Origin: Skermanella sp. TT6
Lineage (GTDB): Bacteria > Pseudomonadota > Alphaproteobacteria > Azospirillales > Azospirillaceae
Length of the DNA: 64,000 nucleotides
Assembly (NCBI RefSeq): GCF_016653635.2
Contig: NZ_CP067420.1
Coordinates: 2,515,501 to 2,579,500, forward strand
Direction of reading: 5' to 3'
Shown here one piece after another: positions 28,042 through 35,228 of the stretch; positions within the stretch are counted from its first letter, which is position 1; every line of letters starts with the position of its first letter. The position numbers and the translations under genes are program-made. The notes under the pieces are model-generated. The model worked only from the letters and a program-made list of their open reading frames with translations, made no database searches and was not told the DNA's origin.

Positions 28042-29235
28042 TCACTCCGACGCCAGCCTGATGCGATACACCGCACCTTCGCCCGTACCGGCGATCTCCA
28101 GGTCGGATCCCATCATCTGGCTCAGGGCTGCCGCTATCGCGAGACCGAGGCCGGTGCGCGCGTCCCGCGCCGCCGGCTGGACCCGCCGGACGTCGAAAGG
28201 CATGGCAAGCTCGCGCGGCTGCGCCAGGACGACCGGAGGGCCGCCGTCGGTGACGGACAGCCAGCCGCTGCCGGTGCCCGACTCCTCCCAGGCAACCCTC
28301 ACGGCGCCCGATGCGGGCGTGCAGTCGATCGCTTCGGCCAGCACCCGCTGGACCGCCACGCCGAACCAGCTCTTGTCCGTGATCACCGCGGCGGGAGCCG
28401 CCTCCAGGTCCACCGACAGGGACACCTTCCGGGCTTCCGCCGTCCCGGCGACCGCGGCCACCGCCGCGTTGACCGCCGCTTTGAGATCGACTCGCTGGCG
28501 CGACACCGTCAGGTCGCGGCGCGCGGCATCGGCGACCAGTTCGATCTCCTCCGCTGTCAGCTTGATCCGCTCGGCGATCCCGCTCACCGCGAGCCATTCC
28601 GGTGTTTCGCCGGCGTTCGCCAAGCTGGTCTCCATGATGGTGTCGGCCAGGGCGGCGAAGCTCCGCGCACCCCGCGAAGCCAGGTTGCGCATCAGGGCCG
28701 TCGACTCGTCGGCGGCGCTGACCTTGGCGGACAGTGCCGATTCCGCGGTGCGCAGGATCTCCACCATCTGTTCCAGCTTGGCCGTCCGGGCGCGGACCGC
28801 CTCGTCAAGCCGCCGGTTCTCGTCGGCTATGCGGCGGGACATCATGCCCAGGATCGACATGTTCCGAGCCCGGCCGATGACCTCCATCCCGTCGAACGGC
28901 TTGGTCAGGAAGTCGCTCGCCCCGGCGTCGATCGCCTTCAGCCGCACGGCCTGTTCCGTGTGGGCCGTCAGCACGATCACGGGGATCATCACGTCGGGGC
29001 TGATCGCCCGGATCCGGGCCAGCACCCCATAGCCGTCCAGGCCGGGCATCTCGATGTCGAGCAGCACGAGGTGAGGGGCGATCCGCTGGAACATCTCGAT
29101 GCCGACGAAAGGGTCGTTCGCCGAGAAACGCTGACGGAATCCATGCTTCTTCAGCATGCCCGACAGCATCGCGATATTCATTTCCTGATCGTCTATGATC
29201 AGCACGCGGGCATCGCGGAAATCCAATTCGCTCAT
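28042..29235 (-). CDS. Response regulator fused to a degenerate histidine-kinase-like domain
   Basis: A 397-residue soluble protein. The receiver (about 9-128) is canonical: Asp15/16, phosphoacceptor Asp60 in LVLLDIEMPGLDG, VIVLTAHTE and the Lys in FLTKPFDG. A coiled coil follows (135-180), then a dimerisation-like helical pair and a GHKL ATPase-like domain with VTDGGPPV (G1) and GLGLAIAAALSQMMG (G2). The helix where a phosphorylatable His should sit (NLASRGARSFAALAD) has none, and the N-box Asn is replaced (VLAEAIDCTP). It may therefore act as a phosphorylation-controlled binding protein rather than a kinase. It converges on csbD. Confidence 0.8.
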   Translation of the reverse strand: MSELDFRDARVLIIDDQEMNIAMLSGMLKKHGFRQRFSANDPFVGIEMFQRIAPHLVLLDIEMPGLDGYGVLARIRAISPDVMIPVIVLTAHTEQAVRLKAIDAGASDFLTKPFDGMEVIGRARNMSILGMMSRRIADENRRLDEAVRARTAKLEQMVEILRTAESALSAKVSAADESTALMRNLASRGARSFAALADTIMETSLANAGETPEWLAVSGIAERIKLTAEEIELVADAARRDLTVSRQRVDLKAAVNAAVAAVAGTAEARKVSLSVDLEAAPAAVITDKSWFGVAVQRVLAEAIDCTPASGAVRVAWEESGTGSGWLSVTDGGPPVVLAQPRELAMPFDVRRVQPAARDARTGLGLAIAAALSQMMGSDLEIAGTGEGAVYRIRLASE

Positions 29236-29381
29236 GCAGGGGCCTTGTGGATAATCCGAAAGGTATGGAGTTACGCCTTATAGCAGAGTTGGGCGTCACG
29301 CGGTTTCTCAATTACTGCTGCCTGGGAGAATCGACCGCACCCCGGAGGGGCGGCGTTACAACGGCTAAGGGAGGGACAAGG

Positions 29382-30110
29382 ATGGAAAGCGAAGAAATCC
29401 GGCGCATGCGCGTGGAACTGGCCGCGGCGTTCCGCTGGGCGGCGAGGCTCGGCTTCCATGAGGGGGTATGCAACCATTTCAGCGTCGCCGTCAGCGATTC
29501 CGGTGACCGTTTCCTGGTGAACCCGCACGGCATGCATTTCTCGGAGATCCGCGCGTCCGACCTGCTGCTGGTCGAGCCGGACGGCTCGGTCGCGGGCGGC
29601 GGCGAGCCGCCCGAACCCACGGCTTTCTTCATCCATTCCAGGCTGCACCGCGGCGTTCCCCAGGCCCGCTGCATCCTGCACACCCACATGCCCCATGCCA
29701 CCGCGCTGACCACGCTGGAGGGCGGACGGCTGGAGCCGGTCAATCAGAACGCGCTGCGCTTCTACGACCGGATCGCCTATGACGACGACTACAACGGACT
29801 GGCCCTGGACGAGGAGGAAGGCGATCGGATCTGCGGCGCCCTGGGCAACCGCCAGGTCATGTTCATGGCGAACCACGGGGTGACCGTGATCGGCCACAGC
29901 GTGGCCTTCGCGTTCGACACCATGTACTACCTGGAGCGGGCCTGCCAGAACCAGATACTCGCGATGTCGACCGGCCGGCCGATGAAGCGGGTGCCAGACG
30001 ACCTGGCGCGCAAGGTGGCGCTCCAGATCGCCGGCGAGGACAATTCCGACCGGCATTTCGCGGCGCTGCTCCGTATCCTCGACCGGGAGGAGCCGGACTA
30101 CGCCTCCTGA
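29382..30110 (+). CDS. Class II aldolase/adducin domain protein
   Basis: A 242-residue cytoplasmic enzyme of the class II aldolase family (fuculose-phosphate aldolase, ribulose-phosphate epimerase, adducin head). Zinc ligands are visible in ILHTHMPHATAL and MANHGVTVIG, and the SVAVSDSGDRFLVNPHGMHF opening is typical of a subgroup annotated only as aldolase-like. ATG 29382 follows GGGACAAGG. Substrate unknown. Neighbours do not form a pathway with it. Confidence 0.85.
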   Translation: MESEEIRRMRVELAAAFRWAARLGFHEGVCNHFSVAVSDSGDRFLVNPHGMHFSEIRASDLLLVEPDGSVAGGGEPPEPTAFFIHSRLHRGVPQARCILHTHMPHATALTTLEGGRLEPVNQNALRFYDRIAYDDDYNGLALDEEEGDRICGALGNRQVMFMANHGVTVIGHSVAFAFDTMYYLERACQNQILAMSTGRPMKRVPDDLARKVALQIAGEDNSDRHFAALLRILDREEPDYAS

Positions 30111-30114
30111 GGCC

Positions 30115-30852
30115 TCAGAGCAGGCCCATCGCCTTGAAGCTGCTGTGCTTGCCCTTGCCGATCACGAGATGGTCGTGGATCTGCAGGCCAAGCGCGGCGG
30201 CGGCCCGGGCGATCTCCTTCGTCATTTCGATGTCGGCCCGGCTCGGCGTCGGGTCGCCGCTGGGATGGTTGTGGACCAGGATGATGGCCGAAGCGCCCAG
30301 TTCGAGTGCCCGCTTGATCACCTCGCGCGGATAGACCGGCGTATGGTCCACGGTGCCACGCTGCTGGACCTCGTCGGCGATCAGCACGTTCTTGCGGTCC
30401 AGGAACAGCAGGCGGAACTGCTCCGTCGGCAGGTGCGCCATGCTTCCCTGGCAGTAATCGAGCAGGCGCTGCCATGTGCTGAGGACCGGCCGGTCCATGA
30501 TCTGCTGCCGGGTCATGCGCAGCGCGGCCGCGCCGACCACCGTCAGGGCGGCGATGGTGCCGTCGCTCAGCTTGGGAAACTGGCGGCGCAGGGACTCGGG
30601 CGGGGCGGTAAGGACGCCCCAAAGGCCGCCGAAGGCGCGGAGAAGACTCTTGGCGAGCGGTTTGACGTCACGCCGGGGCAATGCCGCGAACAGCAGCAGC
30701 TCCAACAGCTCGTAGTCCTGGAGCGCGTCGGCACCCGCCGTCAGGAACCGGGTGCGCAGGCGGTCGCGGTGGCCGAGATGGCCGGGCCCCCCGCCCTCCA
30801 GTGTCCCGGCCGCCGGGGCGTCATCGATTCTGGCCGGTTCCGTATCGTTCAC
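30115..30852 (-). CDS. radC: RadC/JAMM-domain protein
   Basis: A 245-residue RadC-family (UPF0758) protein with an N-terminal helix-hairpin-helix region (LQDYELLELLLFAALPRRDVKPLAK) and a C-terminal JAMM metalloprotease-like motif HNHPSGDPTPSRAD. The historic DNA-repair assignment is doubtful; the true role is unknown. GTG 30852 is the chosen start, with GAGG upstream. It is last in the sfsA-map-radC run. Confidence 0.92.
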   Translation of the reverse strand: MNDTEPARIDDAPAAGTLEGGGPGHLGHRDRLRTRFLTAGADALQDYELLELLLFAALPRRDVKPLAKSLLRAFGGLWGVLTAPPESLRRQFPKLSDGTIAALTVVGAAALRMTRQQIMDRPVLSTWQRLLDYCQGSMAHLPTEQFRLLFLDRKNVLIADEVQQRGTVDHTPVYPREVIKRALELGASAIILVHNHPSGDPTPSRADIEMTKEIARAAAALGLQIHDHLVIGKGKHSSFKAMGLL

Positions 30853-30917
30853 GCGATCCTCGCGACAGTTCTGCATGCGATGGCATGCCGAACTATAGGC
30901 GTGTCGCGTGCGGGTTG

Positions 30918-31748
30918 TCAGCCGGCGTTGTAGGGCGGCTTGGTGTACCCGGCCGGCGAGAGCGTGAAGATCTCGCATCCGTCCTTGGTGACCCCGATGG
31001 AATGCTCGAACTGGGCCGACAGGCTCTTGTCCTTGGTGACCGCGGTCCAGCCGTCGGACAGGATCTTCACGTCGTACCGGCCGGCGTTGATCATGGGCTC
31101 GATGGTGAAGAACATGCCCTCGCGGAGCACGGTGCCGCGGCCCGGCTGCCCGAAATGCAGCACCGACGGCGCGTCGTGGAAGACGCGGCCCACGCCGTGG
31201 CCGCAGAAGTCGCGCACCACCGAGAACCGGTGGGACTCGGCGAACTTCTGGATCGCGTGGCCGATGTCGCCGAGTGTGGCGCCCGGCTTGACCTCGGCGA
31301 TGCCGAGCATCAGCGAGTCGTAGGTGACGTCGACCAGCTTTCGCGCCTTGATGCTGACGCCGTCGCCGGCCAGGTACATCCGGCTGGTGTCGCCGAACCA
31401 GCCGTCCAGGATGACGGTGATGTCGATGTTCAGGATGTCGCCGTCGCGCAGCCGCTTGTCGCCGGGGATGCCGTGGCAGACGACGTGATTGATCGAGATG
31501 CAGGTGGCCTTGGGATATCCTCGATAGCCCAGGGGGGCCGGCACGGCTCCGTGGTCGCGGATGAAGGTCTCGCACAGGGCGTCGATCTCGCCCGTGGTGA
31601 CGCCGGGCGCGACATGGGGCGTGATGAAGTCCAGCGTCGCCGCGGCCAGCTGACCGGCCTTGCGCATGCCCGCGAAATCCTCGGGCCCATGCAGACGGAT
31701 CCGGTTGGAATCAAGGTCGTCGGTCTGGGCGGCTTCAGCTCTGGTCAT
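30918..31748 (-). CDS. map: Methionine aminopeptidase, type I
   Basis: A 276-residue enzyme removing the N-terminal Met from new proteins. Metal ligands appear in GDILNIDITVILDGWFGDTS (two Asp), GHGVGRVFH (His) and FFTIEPM (Glu), with the final Glu in AQFEHSIGV. I use ATG 31748; an upstream TTG overlapping sfsA is possible but unlikely. It lies 17 bases after sfsA and 65 before radC. Confidence 0.96.
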   Translation of the reverse strand: MTRAEAAQTDDLDSNRIRLHGPEDFAGMRKAGQLAAATLDFITPHVAPGVTTGEIDALCETFIRDHGAVPAPLGYRGYPKATCISINHVVCHGIPGDKRLRDGDILNIDITVILDGWFGDTSRMYLAGDGVSIKARKLVDVTYDSLMLGIAEVKPGATLGDIGHAIQKFAESHRFSVVRDFCGHGVGRVFHDAPSVLHFGQPGRGTVLREGMFFTIEPMINAGRYDVKILSDGWTAVTKDKSLSAQFEHSIGVTKDGCEIFTLSPAGYTKPPYNAG

Positions 31749-31765
31749 TCTGGTTCCATAGGGTT

Positions 31766-32536
31766 TCAAGCAAGTTCAAGATGCACCGGGAGAGACCGCC
31801 CCAGCAGGATCGCCTCCGGGGTGACGGTGCAGGAATAGCACAACGCCTCGACGCCGGCAGTACGCGCACTGATCAGACCCCGATGGTAGGCCGGGTCGAT
31901 GTCCCGTGCGACTCGGAAGTGGTCGCAATCCGCGCGTTGCACAAGATACAGCATGACCGCCCTGCATCCCAAGGCGACCATGTCCGCAAGCTCGACCAGG
32001 TGCTTGGCGCCCCGCGCGGTGACGCAGTCGGGGAATTCCGCGGCGGTCCCGCCGTGACGGTCCGCGCGCCGCAGATGGACGTTCTTGACCTCGACATAGG
32101 TGGCCGGACGCCCGTCGGCCTCCAGCAGCAGGTCGATGCGGGAGTTGCGGCCGTATTTGACCTCTCGCCGGACCGTCGCGTAACCGGCAAGCTCGGGGAT
32201 CGCGCCGGCGCGGATCGCGGCCGCGGCGACGGCGTTGGGATGACCCGTGTTGACCCCGACCGGGCGGCCGTCGGCCTCGACCAGCTCCAAGGTGTAGGCC
32301 AGCTTCCGCGCCGGGTTGTCGGACCGTGACAGCCAGACCCTTGACCCGGGGGCTTGAAGGCCGAGCATGGCACCGGAATTCGGCACATGGGCGGTGACGA
32401 CGGCGCCGTCCGGCAGGGCCACGTCGGCCAGGAAGCGCTTGTACCGCTGGATGAGCCGCCCTTCGGTCAATGCTGCGGGAAACTGGATGCCGGGCAGGGA
32501 CGGGGCGGTGGAGAGCGTCGCGGTGTGGAGCGTCAT
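31766..32536 (-). CDS. sfsA: SfsA family protein
   Basis: A 256-residue SfsA (sugar fermentation stimulation) protein, a nuclease-fold family with a DNA-binding OB-like N-terminus. Seen are [21 protein letters not shown], and the core [17 protein letters not shown]...[10 protein letters not shown], where Asp, Glu and Lys match the PD-(D/E)XK-like active site. Its cellular role is unresolved. First gene of sfsA-map-radC. Confidence 0.93.
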   Translation of the reverse strand: MTLHTATLSTAPSLPGIQFPAALTEGRLIQRYKRFLADVALPDGAVVTAHVPNSGAMLGLQAPGSRVWLSRSDNPARKLAYTLELVEADGRPVGVNTGHPNAVAAAAIRAGAIPELAGYATVRREVKYGRNSRIDLLLEADGRPATYVEVKNVHLRRADRHGGTAAEFPDCVTARGAKHLVELADMVALGCRAVMLYLVQRADCDHFRVARDIDPAYHRGLISARTAGVEALCYSCTVTPEAILLGRSLPVHLELA

Positions 32537-32636
32537 GGTCCCGGTCTTCTAGCCGCCCCGGTCGGGGAACGGCAAGGATCCTCGCCGGGCGCCCCGCCCA
32601 TTTTCGCACGCCTATGCCTTTCGAAAGTTTCGGAAC

Positions 32637-32661
32637 GGAACGTAAACCCGATCCCGTTGTT
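32637..32661 (+). promoter_or_regulatory. Possible EcfG (general stress) promoter
   Basis: GGAAC at 32637-32641 (and an overlapping tandem copy at 32632-32636) is followed after 16 bases by TGTT (32658-32661), close to the alphaproteobacterial GGAAC-N16/17-CGTT consensus. It lies about 40 bases before the ATG of the small gene at 32702. One mismatch at the -10 C keeps this tentative. Confidence 0.35.
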
Positions 32662-32701
32662 AGACCGCTGCCGCGCTCGACGCGGCTTCTCGGAGTTGAG
32701 T

Positions 32702-32911
32702 ATGTCCACAGCACCCGCCTTCATCATCGAGACGGCCGGAACCGCCGTCGGAGTCGTCGTCCTGCAGGACGGCGGTTATCGATTCTTCGCCTCCGATGCC
32801 GCGGCACGGGCATTGGAAGGCCGCATCTTCAAGAGCCCCGCCCAGGCCGAGCGCGAGGCGCGCCGCCTGGAAACGTCGCTGCGGTCCGGCCGTGCCATGA
32901 TGCGCGCTTGA
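32702..32911 (+). CDS. Small unknown protein, paralogue of the gene at 52318
   Basis: A 69-residue cytoplasmic protein I cannot assign. The N-terminal half (FIIETAGTAVGVVVLQDGGY, then FFASDAAARALEGRIF) looks like a compact beta-rich unit, followed by an Ala/Glu/Arg-rich helix. It shares with the 52318 product the pattern IIE-x4-AVGVVV, F-x-ASDA, LEGR-[IV]-F and A-x-R-x-AR at matching spacing. GGAG is six bases before ATG 32702. A possible EcfG-type promoter suggests stress expression. Confidence 0.75.
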   Translation: MSTAPAFIIETAGTAVGVVVLQDGGYRFFASDAAARALEGRIFKSPAQAEREARRLETSLRSGRAMMRA

Positions 32912-32987
32912 CGGTCCGCCGAACCGTCCCGAGAGTGGCTGGCCGGCCCGCTGGCCGGTCACGATCCGCAAGGGGGAACCTGGAACC

Positions 32988-33407
32988 ATGAGCGAAGACA
33001 TTCCGAACGTGCAGCCTGAGGACGTCTGGGAAGCGCTGAAGGCCGATCCCTCCGCCAAGCTGGTGGATGTCCGGACGGCGCCCGAATGGTCGTTCGTGGG
33101 TCAGCCGGACATGTCGTCCATCGGCAAGCAGCCGGTCCGGATCCAGTGGCAGGTCTATCCCGGCATGGAAGTCGATTCCGACTTCTTGCACAAGCTGCGG
33201 ATGGAGGGGGTGGAGCCGGAGGACAAGGTCTATTTCCTCTGCCGCTCCGGCGTCAGGAGCACGGCCGCCGCCAAGCTGGCCGCCGAGAACGGCTATGGCC
33301 GGGTCTTCAACATCGCCGACGGCTTCGAGGGGCCGAAGGACGAGCAGGGCCACCGGGGCACCGTCGCCGGCTGGAAGCGGTCCGGCCTGCCCTGGACCCA
33401 GGGCTGA
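32988..33407 (+). CDS. Rhodanese-like domain protein
   Basis: A 139-residue single rhodanese domain. The catalytic loop is CRSGVRS (around residue 85), LVDVRTAPEW is the usual beginning, and IADGFEGPKDEQGHRGTVAGWKRSGLPW is the common ending of this subgroup. It would carry a persulfide on Cys for sulfur transfer; partner unknown. AAGGGGGAA precedes the ATG. It converges with the GFA gene. Confidence 0.9.
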   Translation: MSEDIPNVQPEDVWEALKADPSAKLVDVRTAPEWSFVGQPDMSSIGKQPVRIQWQVYPGMEVDSDFLHKLRMEGVEPEDKVYFLCRSGVRSTAAAKLAAENGYGRVFNIADGFEGPKDEQGHRGTVAGWKRSGLPWTQG

Positions 33408-33425
33408 CAGCCGGCGCCCGGCGTC

Positions 33426-33923
33426 TCACCGGTCGAGCAGGCCGTGGCGCCTGTGCCAATCCTCCAGCGAATAGTCGGGATACCGGGCGAAATGAACCTC
33501 GCCCGGTCCCGTCGGCACCGTTACCCAAGGCGCCTTGAAATCCAGCATGATGTGGACCCGTTCCGGCGGCACCGGCAGCGGCGTGTCGATCGCCGACGCG
33601 AAGGGATGGACCAATTCAGGCCAGGCCGGGTCTTCCGCCCACAGGGCGGCTCCGCACCGGCTGCAGAAATGCCGGTGCGAGGGGCCGAGGTGGGTCTTGC
33701 CGGGATTGTCCCGATCCTCCATCGGAGCCCGCCACGTCGCGACCGCTTCCTTGCCCTGCGAGACCTGCAGCGTGTCGGCGTCGCCGCCCAGGTTGATGGC
33801 GTAACCGCCGCCGCCGGCGCTCTTCCGGCAGATCGAGCAGTAGCAATGCATGAACGGGACGGGTGTGGGCGAGTTCAGGGAGAACCTGACCGCGCCGCAG
33901 CGGCATGATCCGTCGAGCTTCAT
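33426..33923 (-). CDS. GFA family (glutathione-dependent formaldehyde-activating-like) protein
   Basis: A 165-residue zinc protein of the GFA/CENP-V fold with three cysteine sets: SCRCGAV, HCYCSICRK and HFCSRCGAAL. The first member was proposed to join formaldehyde to glutathione, but most relatives have no shown activity. The start is ATG 33923; the preceding TTG codon is not needed. No formaldehyde genes are adjacent. Confidence 0.87.
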   Translation of the reverse strand: MKLDGSCRCGAVRFSLNSPTPVPFMHCYCSICRKSAGGGGYAINLGGDADTLQVSQGKEAVATWRAPMEDRDNPGKTHLGPSHRHFCSRCGAALWAEDPAWPELVHPFASAIDTPLPVPPERVHIMLDFKAPWVTVPTGPGEVHFARYPDYSLEDWHRRHGLLDR

Positions 33924-33960
33924 CAAGTCCTCCCTTGTCCCGTCCCGGCCGTTGCGTTGA

Positions 33961-34956
33961 TCAAAGGGTCTGCACGTAGTTCAGCGGAACGAACTCGTAT
34001 CCGGAACCATCGCGCCGGACATGGCCGGCATTGGGCAGGCCCCAATGGTAGCCGAACGCCAAGGCCCGGTCAGCCGCGATTCGGTCCAGCAACCTTCGGC
34101 GGGTCGCCCGGGCCATGTCGGCATCCATGTCGAACACCGCCGACCAGTCGGGGTTCCGGACGAACAGGAACGGCACGTTGGTCGTATCGGCCAGCGCCAT
34201 GACCGTGTCGTTGCCGGACGAGATCTGAAGGACCGTATGCCCCGGCGTGTGGCCGTAGGCTTCCACGGCGGTGAAGCCCGGAATGATCTCCTCGTCGGCC
34301 TTGTAGCGCCGGACCCGGTCGCCGAGATCGCCGAAGGTGGAGCGGACCAGTTCGAATGCCGGCTTCCGCCCCGCCGGCGCCCGGCTCATCTCGCCCTCGT
34401 CCATCCAGTACGCCCATTCCGCTTCGGGAACGAGGATCTCCGCATTGGGAAAGGCCAGGCCGTTGTCGGTGCCCTTGATCCCCGAGATGTGGTCGCCGTG
34501 GAAATGCGAGATCACCAAGGTGGTGATCGAGGCCGGGTCGATCCCGGCCGCCGCCATGTTCCGGCTCATCATGCCGGTGGTCGGCCCCAGCTTGCCGCCG
34601 GAACCGGCGTCCAGCAGGACGACCTGGCTGCCGGTATGGACGACCGCCGGCGTGTAGGTGATGCGCAGGCTGTCCGTCGGGCGGAAGGCATCCTTCAGAG
34701 CCGCCTGGACCTGGTCGAGCGGAGCATTGACGACGAACTGGTCGTTCATGGGCCGGGTGCCGTACCCGTCGAACAGGGACGTCACCTCGAACGAACCGAC
34801 CTTGTAGCGGAAAGCTCCCGGAAGCTGGGCGTTGGCCTGCGGCGGCACGCCCTGGGCGCTGGCCTTGCCGGAGGCGAGCGGCCCTGCCGCGGCCACCGCG
34901 GTGACGGCCGCGGCGGTGCCGAGTAGAGCCCGACGGTTCATTCCTGCTTCTGTCAT
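33961..34956 (-). CDS. Tat-exported metallo-beta-lactamase-fold hydrolase
   Basis: A 331-residue MBL-fold enzyme with a twin-arginine signal (MNRRALLGTAAAVTAVAAAGPL...ASAQ split over residues 6-38). The zinc motif is ISHFHGDHISG, with later ligands in YGHTPGHTV and LADTT; FGYHWGLPNAGHV closes the site. Relatives include lactonases and quorum-quenching enzymes as well as uncharacterised hydrolases. ATG 34956 has GAGGA upstream. It is divergent from the penicillin-acylase gene, and both act outside the cytoplasm. Confidence 0.88.
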   Translation of the reverse strand: MTEAGMNRRALLGTAAAVTAVAAAGPLASGKASAQGVPPQANAQLPGAFRYKVGSFEVTSLFDGYGTRPMNDQFVVNAPLDQVQAALKDAFRPTDSLRITYTPAVVHTGSQVVLLDAGSGGKLGPTTGMMSRNMAAAGIDPASITTLVISHFHGDHISGIKGTDNGLAFPNAEILVPEAEWAYWMDEGEMSRAPAGRKPAFELVRSTFGDLGDRVRRYKADEEIIPGFTAVEAYGHTPGHTVLQISSGNDTVMALADTTNVPFLFVRNPDWSAVFDMDADMARATRRRLLDRIAADRALAFGYHWGLPNAGHVRRDGSGYEFVPLNYVQTL

Positions 34957-35228
34957 GGCTTCGTTCCTCTTGCTGTTTGCTGGCTGCCGTTTGCCTGCCG
35001 GTACCGTCATTTAGGTCGACGCGCGCGAAAGTCTCCGCCGCCCGTTCAAGCAGGACAACCCTGTGAAATGCATCAGGTGCTGCCCTGTTCCTGCAGCTCC
35101 CGTCGAAAGTCGGGCATGCCTGCCATGAGGCTTTTCCCGGACCGGAACCCTGTCCGGATGTCGGAAGTGCCGAATAGACTGGGCTCAACCGCAAGTTCAG
35201 CAGCCACATGGAAAAAGGGGGAGGAACG

